Shown in pieces: positions 26,687-34,934 of a DNA stretch of 64,000 nt. The notes beneath the pieces were generated by a model, which was given only the letters and a program-made list of their open reading frames with translations, ran no database searches and had not been told where the DNA came from. This DNA comes from UBA1231 sp045123185. Lineage in GTDB: Bacteria; Bacillota_I; Bacilli_A; ML615J-28; CAG-313. Positions within the stretch are counted from its first letter, which is position 1. Every line of letters starts with the position of its first letter. The stretch spans positions 186,001 to 250,000 of the forward strand of contig JBGVIL010000026.1 in assembly GCA_045123185.1 (NCBI GenBank), written 5' to 3'. The position numbers and the translations under genes are program-made.

Positions 26687-26705
26687 AGTTTAGTAAAACT
26701 AAACT
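26687..26705 (+). promoter_or_regulatory. Candidate operator of the XRE-cupin regulator
   Basis: Perfect inverted repeat AGTTTAGT-AAA-ACTAAACT begins about 14 nt after the -10 and lies in the 5' leader of the regulator gene. It is too short-looped and lacks a U run to be a terminator. The position fits autorepression by the first gene of the operon. Confidence 0.65.
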
Positions 26706-26739
26706 AAAAGTTTAATTAAATAACAAAGGAGGTACTAAA

Positions 26740-27273
26740 ATGAGTATCGGTAATAAGATAAAAAATATAAGGAATAGGTGTAATTTAACCCAAAAAGAAT
26801 TAGCTGATCGTTGTGAACTAACAAAGGGGTATATATCACAGCTTGAGAATGATCTTACAAGTCCATCAATTAGTACCTTAACTGATATACTAACGGCTCT
26901 TGGAACTAATTTAAAAGATTTTTTTGATGAAGATGATGAACAACAAATTGTTTTCAAAAAAGATGATTATTTTGAAAAAGATGATGAAGGCAAAAAAATT
27001 GTTTGGTTAGTACCAAATAGTCAAAAGAATGAAATGGAACCAATTCTTTATACTTTGGAAGTCGGAACTGAAACTGATATTGATTATCCACATGAAGGAC
27101 AAGAATTTGGCTATGTAATCGATGGTAAAATTGAAATTAATTATGGTAGTAAGAAAGTTGTATGTAATAAAGGAGAATCTTTTTATTTTACAACAGACAA
27201 AAATCACTATCTAAAAAATATTGGAAAGAAACAAGCTGTAATTGTATGGGTAAGTAGCCCACCAAATTTTTAA
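26740..27273 (+). CDS. XRE-family regulator with C-terminal cupin domain (PuuR-like)
   Basis: Residues about 5-62 form an XRE helix-turn-helix (IGNKIKNIRNRCNLTQKELA, then LTKGYISQLENDLTSPSIST). A C-terminal cupin (about 105-172) contains HEGQEFGYVIDGKIEI and ESFYFTTDKNHYLKN. In this family the cupin senses a small molecule. Sitting 17 nt upstream of potA, it most likely represses the polyamine transporter in response to putrescine or spermidine (inference from context). AAGGAGG precedes the ATG. Confidence 0.88.
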   Translation: MSIGNKIKNIRNRCNLTQKELADRCELTKGYISQLENDLTSPSISTLTDILTALGTNLKDFFDEDDEQQIVFKKDDYFEKDDEGKKIVWLVPNSQKNEMEPILYTLEVGTETDIDYPHEGQEFGYVIDGKIEINYGSKKVVCNKGESFYFTTDKNHYLKNIGKKQAVIVWVSSPPNF

Positions 27274-27290
27274 GAAAGAGAAATTAAATT

Positions 27291-28823
27291 ATGGAAAATA
27301 TAATTAAAGAACAAAAAAACGAAAAAATTATTGAACTTAAACATGTAAACAAAGAATTTGATGGGACACTTGCTGTTGAGGATTTTACTTTTTATATTAG
27401 AAAAGGTGAATTCGTAACTTTCCTTGGTCCATCAGGATGTGGTAAGACAACAACCCTTAGATTAATTGCTGGATTTGAAATGCCTACAAGTGGTGAGATT
27501 TTACTTAATGGTAAAGACATTACTAATATTCCACCATATGAAAGACCAGTAAACACAGTATTCCAAAGATATGCATTATTCCCTCATATGGATGTGTATG
27601 ATAATATTGCATTCGGATTAAAGTTAAAGAAGATTAAAACTTATGTTGTTGATAAACACGGAAATAAAAAAGAAAAATATCGTAAATATACGAATGCTGA
27701 AATTGATGAAAAAGTTCGTAAAGCTTTAAAAATCGTAGATTTAGAAGAATTTGAATGGCGTAATGTTACAACACTTAGTGGTGGTCAACAACAAAGAATT
27801 GCGATTGCAAGAGCTATTGTTAATGAACCAGAGATTTTATTACTAGATGAACCACTTGGTGCACTTGACTTAAAGATGCGTAAAGAAATGCAAGAAGAAT
27901 TAAAAGCTATGCATAAAAAACTTGGTATTACATTTATTTATGTAACACATGACCAAGAAGAAGCACTTACAATGTCCGATACAATTGTGGTTATGAAAGA
28001 TGGTATGATTCAACAAATTGGTAAACCAGAAGAAATTTATAATGAACCAAACAATGCGTTTGTTGCAGACTTTATTGGTGAAAGTAATATATATTCAGGA
28101 ACAATTGTTGGCAATAAAAAGGTTCGTTTCTTAAATCACAACTTTGATTGTGTAGATGATTTTGCAATAAATGAAAAAGTTGATGTTGTATTAAGACCAG
28201 AAGACATTATCTTAGGTGAACAAGATGAAGGAATGGTTAATGGTAAACTTGTATCTAAAACATTTAAAGGTGTTCACTATGAATATGTAATGATGGTTGG
28301 TCGAAGTGAAGTAGTAATTCAATCTACTGATAATATTGATATTAATAAGATTGCTTCATTTAAAATAGATCCTAATAATATTCATATTATGAAGAAAGAA
28401 TTCGTTTCTAATAAATATGATGCTTGGATTGATAAAAATAATAAAGTTGTTATTTCGGAAGAAGCATTTGAATGTGATATAACACAATTAATTCCAAATA
28501 GTCATGTCGATGAAGAAGGATATTTAGTCGATCCACAAGGTGTAAGATATGATTTAACTGATGCAGATGTAACTGCAGAAATTGGGTTAAAAGATATCGA
28601 AGTAATTGATAACGAAGAAGATGGTGTTGTTAGTGGTGAAATCATTTCTATTATTTATAAAGGTGACCACTATCAAATTATTGTAAGAACTGATGAAGAT
28701 GAAGACTTTGTTATAGATACTGAGTATACTTGGAATGAAAATGACATGGTGAGCTTAAAAGTAAAACCAGAAGACATAAAACTTACTATAAAGGGTGAGG
28801 TAAAGAATTATGTCAAAGATTAG
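27291..28823 (+). CDS. potA: Spermidine/putrescine ABC transporter ATPase PotA, extended
   Basis: The ATPase core has Walker A GPSGCGKTT (about residue 46), signature LSGGQQQRIAIARA (about 161), Walker B LLLDEPLGALDL and the switch His in YVTHDQEEAL. At 510 aa it is much longer than the usual 350-370. About 25 residues are inserted near 112-136 (KTYVVDKHGNKKEKYRKYTN), and the C-terminal part appears to hold two TOBE-like regions (about 250-350 and 430-505). Similar extended PotA proteins are known in Mollicutes. It powers the PotB-PotC channel. Its end overlaps potB by 14 nt. Confidence 0.93.
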   Translation: MENIIKEQKNEKIIELKHVNKEFDGTLAVEDFTFYIRKGEFVTFLGPSGCGKTTTLRLIAGFEMPTSGEILLNGKDITNIPPYERPVNTVFQRYALFPHMDVYDNIAFGLKLKKIKTYVVDKHGNKKEKYRKYTNAEIDEKVRKALKIVDLEEFEWRNVTTLSGGQQQRIAIARAIVNEPEILLLDEPLGALDLKMRKEMQEELKAMHKKLGITFIYVTHDQEEALTMSDTIVVMKDGMIQQIGKPEEIYNEPNNAFVADFIGESNIYSGTIVGNKKVRFLNHNFDCVDDFAINEKVDVVLRPEDIILGEQDEGMVNGKLVSKTFKGVHYEYVMMVGRSEVVIQSTDNIDINKIASFKIDPNNIHIMKKEFVSNKYDAWIDKNNKVVISEEAFECDITQLIPNSHVDEEGYLVDPQGVRYDLTDADVTAEIGLKDIEVIDNEEDGVVSGEIISIIYKGDHYQIIVRTDEDEDFVIDTEYTWNENDMVSLKVKPEDIKLTIKGEVKNYVKD

Positions 28824-29622
28824 ATTTTCAAGAAAGTTTTTAGCAATTCCTTATGGAATCTTCTTAATTCTTTTTGTGATTATCCCACTTCTTTTGATTG
28901 TATTCTATGCTGCTACTTATACTGATCCTGTAACTGGTGATGTTAGTTTATCTTTTGAAAATTTTAAAACATTCTTTTCAAATGAATATAACTTTCATAC
29001 ATTTATAATTAGTTTAGCAATTGGACTTGGTAATACAATTATTTGTTTAATAATTGGATATCCAATTGCGTATATTTTAGCTAAGAAAGAATTTAATTTC
29101 GGTGGGGTTGTAGGATTACTTTTTGTAATGCCGATGTGGATTAACTTTGTTCTACGTACTGCTGCAACACGTGATTTACTTTATAGTATTGGATTAAGTG
29201 GTGGAGATCATCCATATGTTGCGATTATGATTGGGATGGTTTACAACTACTTACCTTTTGTAATTCTACCACTTTATTCAACAATGTTAAAAATGGATAA
29301 GAGTTTAATTGAAGCATCAATGGACTTAGGTGCAAACAAATTTCAAACATTTGTTAAAACTGTAATTCCAATGACTTTACCTGGTATTATTTCTGCTGCA
29401 TCAATGGTATTTATGCCAACAATGTCATCATATGTTATTAGTGACGTTATGGGTGAAAGACAAGTATCTTTAATTGGTAATACAATTCAATTATACTTTG
29501 ATCAAGGATTATGGCATATTGGTAGTTTTGTTGCGTTAATCTTATTAGTAATTATTCTTGGAACAATGTTCTTTACAAGAAACATGGAAAAAGAAGATAA
29601 TGTTAGAGGTGGATTATGGTAA
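28810..29622 (+). CDS. potB: Spermidine/putrescine ABC transporter permease PotB
   Basis: The 270-aa protein has about six membrane helices and the EAA loop LIEASMDLGANKFQTFVKTVIPMTLPGI that contacts PotA. It forms half of the inner-membrane channel with PotC. It overlaps potA by 14 nt and potC by 7 nt, so the operon is translationally coupled. Confidence 0.93.
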   Translation: MSKIRFSRKFLAIPYGIFLILFVIIPLLLIVFYAATYTDPVTGDVSLSFENFKTFFSNEYNFHTFIISLAIGLGNTIICLIIGYPIAYILAKKEFNFGGVVGLLFVMPMWINFVLRTAATRDLLYSIGLSGGDHPYVAIMIGMVYNYLPFVILPLYSTMLKMDKSLIEASMDLGANKFQTFVKTVIPMTLPGIISAASMVFMPTMSSYVISDVMGERQVSLIGNTIQLYFDQGLWHIGSFVALILLVIILGTMFFTRNMEKEDNVRGGLW

Positions 29623-30428
29623 AAAAGATTTTTGCTAAAACATTCATTTATTTAATGTTATTATTAATGTATGCTCCAATTATTTTACTAGTAATATTTA
29701 GTTTTGTTGATTTCGAACATATTAGTTTTCAACAATTATTTAATGGTGAAAATATTAACTTAAATCTATACCGTGAATTATTTACAGGTGAAGACGGTGA
29801 AACAGTAATTCAAGCTTTTAAAAATACACTTTTAGTTGCATTCTCATCAGGAATCATTTCAACAATTCTTGGAACACTTGGTGCGATTGGGATTTTCTAT
29901 AGTGGAAAGAGAATGCGTAAGAGTTACGAACTTGCTGGGCAAATTCCAGTATTAAATCCTGAAATTATTACTGCATTATCACTTACAATTTTATTTGTAT
30001 TTGTTGGAATAGAATTTAATTTTATAACACTTTTAATTGGTCATGTTGTTTTAACAATTCCGTTTGTAGTTTTAAGTGTAATGCCAAAACTAAAACAAAT
30101 GGATAGTAATATCTATGAAGCAGCACTTGACTTAGGTGCTAAACCTAGAAAAGCATTAACTAAAATTATTATTCCACAAATTTTACCTGGTGTTTTATCA
30201 GGATTTATTCTAGCAATCACATTATCACTTGATGATTACATCATTACAGCATTTACAAGAAACAATTCATTTGTTACTTTAAGTACTTATGTATATGGTG
30301 TTACAAGCAAAAGAGGTGCGATTCCTCCAACATTAAGAGCACTAACAACAATTATCTTTGTTGCAACCCTAGCGATCTTAGTGGTATACAATATTACTTC
30401 TGGTAAGAAGAAGACTAAGCGAGGGTAA
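29616..30428 (+). CDS. potC: Spermidine/putrescine ABC transporter permease PotC
   Basis: A second 270-aa permease has an EAA loop beginning IYEAALDLGAKPRKALTKII and the PotC-type motif SLDDYIITAFT. It pairs with PotB. The potD start codon is 2 nt after its stop codon. Confidence 0.93.
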   Translation: MVKKIFAKTFIYLMLLLMYAPIILLVIFSFVDFEHISFQQLFNGENINLNLYRELFTGEDGETVIQAFKNTLLVAFSSGIISTILGTLGAIGIFYSGKRMRKSYELAGQIPVLNPEIITALSLTILFVFVGIEFNFITLLIGHVVLTIPFVVLSVMPKLKQMDSNIYEAALDLGAKPRKALTKIIIPQILPGVLSGFILAITLSLDDYIITAFTRNNSFVTLSTYVYGVTSKRGAIPPTLRALTTIIFVATLAILVVYNITSGKKKTKRG

Positions 30429-30430
30429 AC

Positions 30431-31951
30431 ATGAAAAAATATATATGTTTAATTATGCTTTGCCTAGTTGGATTCTTAACAACTAGTTGTAAAAAAGATG
30501 AAATAAGAACTATTAAAATATATAATTGGGTTGATTATATTGATGAAACTATACTTGATGAATTTGTTGATTATTATAAAGAATTAACTGGTGAAAATAT
30601 TAGTTATGTATATGATACGTTTGAAACAAATGAATCAATGTATAATACTGTTAAGACAGGTAAAACTGATTATGATGTAATTTGTCCATCTGAATATATG
30701 ATTCAAAAAATGATTCGTGAAGATATGTTAGAAACATTCGATTTAGAAAACTATGATTTAGATGGATATCAAAAGAATGCGTCATTATATTTACAAAATC
30801 TATTTAAAGATAATAAACTAGATATGTATGCTGCATGTTATATGTGGGGAACACTTGGAATTATTTATAATCCTGATGCTTTAGATGAAGCAGCAGATGG
30901 AAAAGAATATGATTTAAATACTTGGGAAGTTATGAATAACCCATTATTTGAAGGAATTGTTTCTTTGAAAGATAGTGTTCGTGATGCTTACTGTGTTGGC
31001 TCATTACTTGCTCACAAAGATGAGTTAGAAGTAATTGCAGCTAAATATACAACTAATTCTTCTGAATATCAAAAAGCAGTTCAAGAAATTATTAATAGAA
31101 CTACACCAAACGCTATCGAAAAAGTTTCTGATGAATTAAGAAACTTAAAAGAAAATATTTATGGTCTTGAAGTAGATAGTGGAAAAGGTGACATCGTAAC
31201 TGGAAAGATTGCGATGAATGTTGCATGGAGTGGAGATGCTGTATATTCAATGGATCTTGCTGAAGAAGAAGATACATACTTAGAATATATTATTCCACAT
31301 GAAGGTGGTAATGTTTGGTTTGACGGATGGGTAATGCCAAAAGGAGCTGACAAGGAGCTAGCTCAAGCATTTATTAACTTCCTATCTCAACCAGAAATTG
31401 CTGCTAGAAATATGGAGTATATTGGTTATACTTCAGCAATCGCCGGAGATGCAATATTTGAATTAATTGAAGATTGGTATGGAATTACTTCATATCAAAC
31501 TGAAATTGAAGAGTTAACTGAATCTTTAAATGAATTAGAAGGTCTTGAATTAGAAGATGCTAAAAATCAAATTAAAGAATTAGAAAATGAATTAGAATCA
31601 ATTACTGTAGTTCCTCAAGATTTAACATACTTTTTTGAAGGAACTTTAAGTAGTGATAAATTAACTGAAGGACAAGCTATTGTTCAAATTGATGAATCAT
31701 ACATTAATAGACAATTTTCAACACAATATCCAAGTAAAGAATGCTTAAATCGTTGTGGTGTTATGCAAGACTTTGGCGATCGAAATGAAGAAGTTTTAGA
31801 AATGTGGATTAATGTAAAAGCTAACAAAGCATCGCCTTGGTTACTTTCATCATTAGTATTATTCGTACTACTTGTAGTTGGATTTATTTTGTATTCTAAA
31901 CGTTCTTATTTTGCAAGAATTAGACGCTTTAAAAAATACGAAAAAAAATAA
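30431..31951 (+). CDS. potD: Polyamine-binding lipoprotein PotD with a C-terminal membrane helix
   Basis: The signal peptide ends at TTSC (Cys20). The binding domain starts IKIYNWVDYIDETIL and includes YDVICPSEYMI and GKIAMNVAWSGDA, typical of PotD/PotF. Two features are unusual. A helical Glu-rich insertion (about 357-390, LTESLNELEGLELEDAKNQI onward) interrupts the C-terminal lobe. The protein also ends with a membrane helix (about 475-494, LLSSLVLFVLLVVGFILY) and a basic tail. It is 506 aa against about 350 for the family. It should be anchored to the membrane at both ends next to PotBC. Confidence 0.9.
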   Translation: MKKYICLIMLCLVGFLTTSCKKDEIRTIKIYNWVDYIDETILDEFVDYYKELTGENISYVYDTFETNESMYNTVKTGKTDYDVICPSEYMIQKMIREDMLETFDLENYDLDGYQKNASLYLQNLFKDNKLDMYAACYMWGTLGIIYNPDALDEAADGKEYDLNTWEVMNNPLFEGIVSLKDSVRDAYCVGSLLAHKDELEVIAAKYTTNSSEYQKAVQEIINRTTPNAIEKVSDELRNLKENIYGLEVDSGKGDIVTGKIAMNVAWSGDAVYSMDLAEEEDTYLEYIIPHEGGNVWFDGWVMPKGADKELAQAFINFLSQPEIAARNMEYIGYTSAIAGDAIFELIEDWYGITSYQTEIEELTESLNELEGLELEDAKNQIKELENELESITVVPQDLTYFFEGTLSSDKLTEGQAIVQIDESYINRQFSTQYPSKECLNRCGVMQDFGDRNEEVLEMWINVKANKASPWLLSSLVLFVLLVVGFILYSKRSYFARIRRFKKYEKK

Positions 31952-31965
31952 AACCTTTACATTAG

Positions 31966-31994
31966 TTTACAAGATTTAAAAAGTATGATATAAT
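31966..31994 (+). promoter_or_regulatory. Promoter of the two-copy lipoprotein
   Basis: TTTACA, 17-nt spacer, TATAAT with TG extension (TGATATAAT). No terminator is visible between potD and this promoter. Confidence 0.82.
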
Positions 31995-32021
31995 ATAATA
32001 GATGAAAAAGGGAGAGGACTT

Positions 32022-33329
32022 ATGAAAAAAGTATTAATATTTATATGCTCATGCTTTTGTCTTCTTACACTTGTAGGATGCCATAGTGTAAGTGAATTAT
32101 CAAAAGCAAACGACGAATTAAAAAATGATAATTACACAGTATATTATCAAATCCATAAAAATGTAACTTATGGAAAAAAAGAAGTAATGGATGACAACGT
32201 TGAATATCTTGTAAAAAACAATGGTAATCAAATGATGCTTTCTACTTGGGATGACGAAGGAGAAAGATACGATACATATACTGAAATTTTAAATAATGAA
32301 GTAGAAGTATTAACTAAAGAAGGTAAGTTATGGTATTATGAAGAAACATTACCACTTGATGAATATCGAGAACCAGAATTCTTACCTGAAGTTGAATTTA
32401 ATAGCGATAACTTTAAATATGAAAAAGGATTATGGATTGGTAATACAGAATCAATTACTGAATTATTATCAAAATCTTTAAATGAAAAAGCTTATGAATT
32501 TGATTCATATGCTGGATTTATTGATGCTGAAATTTCTAGTGTAGTTAATAATTATACTGTTGAACTAAAAGACAATCATCTTTATAAAATTTCTTGTGAA
32601 TATCAAGTGTTAGTAACATTTGTTAATGAAAAAGTATTAACTCTTACTGAAACAGTTGTTGCGGAATATTCTGATATTGCATCAACAGTTCTTGTTAGAC
32701 CTGAAGTATTTGAATTATCATATGTTGTCGAACCTACTGATAATTATACAGCTCAAATTTTCTATGAAATGAGTATGTTTGTACCAGGTGAAGAAGAAGC
32801 TGTTCCAGGTTTAGGTGCAGAATTCATTATGAAAGTCGATGGAAATTTAATGAATATGTATCCTGAAGGAGAAGAAGATTACTTTATTTATGTTGAACAA
32901 AATGAAGATGAAGTAATTTGCTATGTTAACCAAGATGGTGAATGGTATAAAGAAAGTATTAACTTAGATGAACTTGGTCTTATGACTAATATGACTAATA
33001 CACCATCTATTGAATACACACCAGAAAACTTTAAATATCAAGATGGTTACTGGTATGGTAATCTTGAAGCTATAAATGCTGCTTGTGAAGAATATTTACA
33101 AGAAGTAGAATCAATGTATAAAGAATTAATTTTAGCTAATGAAGGCGAAGCAGAAGTTGAAATTACTGAATACATTATGCAAGTAGAAGACGGTGTATTA
33201 ACTGGCGTTACAATGCAAATTTCAATGACATTTAGTCAAGGTGAAAACTCAATGACTCTTATTCAAAATAGTTCAATGATTTTCTCAAATATTGGCTATA
33301 CTGAAGTTGAAAAACCAGAAATTAAATAA
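32022..33329 (+). CDS. Lipoprotein with two copies of a repeated family domain
   Basis: Signal peptide ends at LVGC (Cys20). The mature part consists of two related halves (about 25-235 and 240-435). Each has a start like SKANDELKNDNYTVYYQIHK / VVEPTDNYTAQIFYEMSM and a middle FKYEKGLWIGNTESI / FKYQDGYWYGNLEAI. Each closes with YSDIASTVLVRPE / FSNIGYTEVEKPE. The same domain occurs once in the lipoprotein at 14.9 kb and apparently in the one at 62.6 kb. The fold recalls outer-face lipoproteins that bind hydrophobic ligands, but I cannot name the function. It is transcribed alone. Confidence 0.75.
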   Translation: MKKVLIFICSCFCLLTLVGCHSVSELSKANDELKNDNYTVYYQIHKNVTYGKKEVMDDNVEYLVKNNGNQMMLSTWDDEGERYDTYTEILNNEVEVLTKEGKLWYYEETLPLDEYREPEFLPEVEFNSDNFKYEKGLWIGNTESITELLSKSLNEKAYEFDSYAGFIDAEISSVVNNYTVELKDNHLYKISCEYQVLVTFVNEKVLTLTETVVAEYSDIASTVLVRPEVFELSYVVEPTDNYTAQIFYEMSMFVPGEEEAVPGLGAEFIMKVDGNLMNMYPEGEEDYFIYVEQNEDEVICYVNQDGEWYKESINLDELGLMTNMTNTPSIEYTPENFKYQDGYWYGNLEAINAACEEYLQEVESMYKELILANEGEAEVEITEYIMQVEDGVLTGVTMQISMTFSQGENSMTLIQNSSMIFSNIGYTEVEKPEIK

Positions 33330-33336
33330 TAAATAA

Positions 33337-33366
33337 AATACCAAAGTTTAACTTTGGTATTTTTTA
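33337..33366 (+). terminator. Rho-independent terminator
   Basis: Stem AATACCAAAG / CTTTGGTATT with TTTAA loop, then Ts. Confidence 0.9.
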
Positions 33367-33400
33367 TTTTAGTTAGTCATAATATTAATTGGTGATTACT

Positions 33401-34009
33401 ATGATATATATTACATCGATTTGTTCTGATATGTTAATTGACTATGATAATTATGAATTATTAATAAATGATTTATTAAATAAAATAAAACAAGAAGATA
33501 AATTAATAGTTATTACATCATCATTAAAAAACCAATCATCTTTATTGTTAGAACAAATATTAAAGACAAATATTAATACACCTAATGAATTGATAAACTT
33601 AATATTATCAAATAAAGAAATTGAGTCTTCTGGATTTTTAGGACTATATTTAAATAAGCAAAAAATAAATTATAAAATACTAACTCCCTATCAAATACCT
33701 ATATTAGTAAATGATGATGAGATTGAATATGTTGAAATTAATAATATATTAAGTTCTCTTTCGAAAACAAAAGTTTTAATTATACCTGGTAATATTGGAA
33801 TTTCAAGAAGTCTAGTATCTCAATATTATGGCAGTGAGGGTCCAGAGTATTTAGCGTTTTATATTTATAAAGAATTAAAGAAAAGAAAACTTAAAACATC
33901 TTGTTATATATATAAAAGTGTTGTAAATAACGAATGTTATTTTTCTAATAAAGTAAATGATCTGATAAGTAAAAATAACTTAACTTATACAATTTATGAC
34001 AATTTTTAA
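33401..34009 (+). CDS. Aspartokinase-like protein lacking the catalytic motifs
   Basis: The 202-aa protein follows the aspartokinase catalytic domain by pattern. KLIVITSSLKNQSSLLLEQ matches the VVVVSAM..TD.LL strand-helix. NKEIESSGFLGLYLNKQKI matches GE..SS..F...L...G. KVLIIPGNIGISRS matches VVAGFQG. YGSEGPEYLAFYIYKEL stands where active enzymes have GRGGSDTSA. The ATP/Asp motif KFGGTS is missing (ITSICSD instead), and there is no ACT regulatory domain. It is therefore probably a pseudoenzyme or a very diverged kinase. The ATG at 33401 has GGTG 6 nt upstream. It stands alone after a terminator. Confidence 0.45.
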   Translation: MIYITSICSDMLIDYDNYELLINDLLNKIKQEDKLIVITSSLKNQSSLLLEQILKTNINTPNELINLILSNKEIESSGFLGLYLNKQKINYKILTPYQIPILVNDDEIEYVEINNILSSLSKTKVLIIPGNIGISRSLVSQYYGSEGPEYLAFYIYKELKKRKLKTSCYIYKSVVNNECYFSNKVNDLISKNNLTYTIYDNF

Positions 34010-34084
34010 AATAATTAGTTCATTAGGTTTTTAAAATATACAGATAATTAACTTCCTAATAATATATATTACGAGGTGAAAATA

Positions 34085-34375
34085 ATGACTATTGTTATTG
34101 GGCATGTAACACCGGAAGAACTTGCTCAATACAAAATAGGTGATTATAAAATAATCACTAAGGTATGTCAATTAGATAGAAAACAAGAATATGAAATATA
34201 TATTATTAATACAAGCATTACAGACTATGGGTTGATACATGATACTGAAATTATTCTTGATGAATTATTTATTACATACAATATTTGTAAATTATTTTAT
34301 AAGTTAAATGACCCGACCTATCTTTTAAATTCGAGTCAATTTTATGGTGTTACAGTCTATTCATTAAATGAATAG
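34085..34375 (+). CDS. Small protein of unknown function (96 aa)
   Basis: No family is recognised. It is mixed alpha/beta by appearance, with hydrophobic stretches but no membrane helix or signal peptide (TIVIGHVTPEELAQYKIGDY at the N-terminus). GAGGTG lies 6 nt before the ATG at 34085, which is preferred over the GTG at 34076. The 8 nt ACGAGGTG over its ribosome site are exactly complementary to CACCTCGT just after its stop codon (34379-34386). A terminator follows. Confidence 0.6.
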   Translation: MTIVIGHVTPEELAQYKIGDYKIITKVCQLDRKQEYEIYIINTSITDYGLIHDTEIILDELFITYNICKLFYKLNDPTYLLNSSQFYGVTVYSLNE

Positions 34376-34387
34376 GCCCACCTCGTT

Positions 34388-34417
34388 AATTAGCAGTTAA
34401 TTCTGCTAATTTTTTTA
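34388..34417 (+). terminator. Rho-independent terminator after the 96-aa gene
   Basis: Stem AATTAGCAG / CTGCTAATT with TTAATT loop, then Ts. Confidence 0.88.
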
Positions 34418-34421
34418 TTAT

Positions 34422-34452
34422 AAAAAAACAGGTGCATGTTTTTTTGCACCTG
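34422..34452 (-). terminator. Terminator of the spore-coat-like gene (minus strand)
   Basis: Stem CAGGTGCA / TGCACCTG with an A-rich loop is followed on the minus strand by seven Ts. Confidence 0.85.
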
Positions 34453-34474
34453 CTTTGAAAATGATTTATTGTGG

Positions 34475-34505
34475 AAGAGAGTCAAGATTTTACCATGACT
34501 CTCTT
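34475..34505 (-). other. Hairpin in the 3' leader-out of the spore-coat-like gene
   Basis: Perfect 10-bp inverted repeat AAGAGAGTCA / TGACTCTCTT with an 11-nt loop lies between the stop codon and the true terminator. No U run follows it on either strand, so it may be an mRNA-stability or processing element. Confidence 0.5.
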
Positions 34506-34516
34506 ATTGTAAGTAG

Positions 34517-34912
34517 TTACTGAACGTCACCACAAAGTGTACAATTAATTGAGTCAAAACATTGAATACCACAAATACAACTTACACGAATAGTAATTGT
34601 ATTAGGTGTACAAGTTAATGTTTCACCATCAGTAGTTAATAATCTTAAAACTACTGTTTCTTCACCATTAATGTTTTCGACGCGGAAGAAGTTTGCAAGA
34701 GTTGCTCCATCAATTGTTGTTGGAACTTCAAGTCTTCCATTACAAGTATATACCGCAATCGGTTTAGTATTAAACATTGGCGAGAAAATACATGTATTAC
34801 ATGAATTTTCATTAATAAGTTGAACAGCTTCTTTTTGCATCTTATCAATACGTTTTAATAAATCTAAAATTGTACCTTTATTTGTTTGAGTTTGAGTAAT
34901 AACACAAGCCAC
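34517..34912 (-). CDS. cotZ: Cysteine-rich spore coat protein of the CotY/CotZ/ExsY family
   Basis: The 131-aa protein has ten Cys. The conserved core of the family is visible. NTKPIAVYTCNGRLEVP corresponds to the TRPFILYT..G.PFE strand. ANFFRVENINGEETVVLRLL corresponds to SPIFRVE......AVLRVL. ITIRVSCICGIQCFDSINC corresponds to LTVDLSCFCAIQCL. In Bacillus these proteins self-assemble through disulfides into the outermost spore crust or exosporium. The N-terminal helix (about 14-36) replaces the His/Cys-rich start of the Bacillus proteins. The GTG start has GAGGTG 6 nt upstream. The gene is followed by its own terminator, and uppP lies just upstream on the same strand. The exact paralogue (CotY or CotZ) cannot be told. 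Confidence 0.72.
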   Translation of the reverse strand: MACVITQTQTNKGTILDLLKRIDKMQKEAVQLINENSCNTCIFSPMFNTKPIAVYTCNGRLEVPTTIDGATLANFFRVENINGEETVVLRLLTTDGETLTCTPNTITIRVSCICGIQCFDSINCTLCGDVQ

Positions 34913-34934
34913 AATAGCACCTCACTTTCACTAT

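Noticed and set aside
34651..34848. Second minus-strand frame within the spore-coat-like gene.
   Set aside because: It is a shifted-frame shadow; only the 34517-34912 frame shows a conserved family and a ribosome site.
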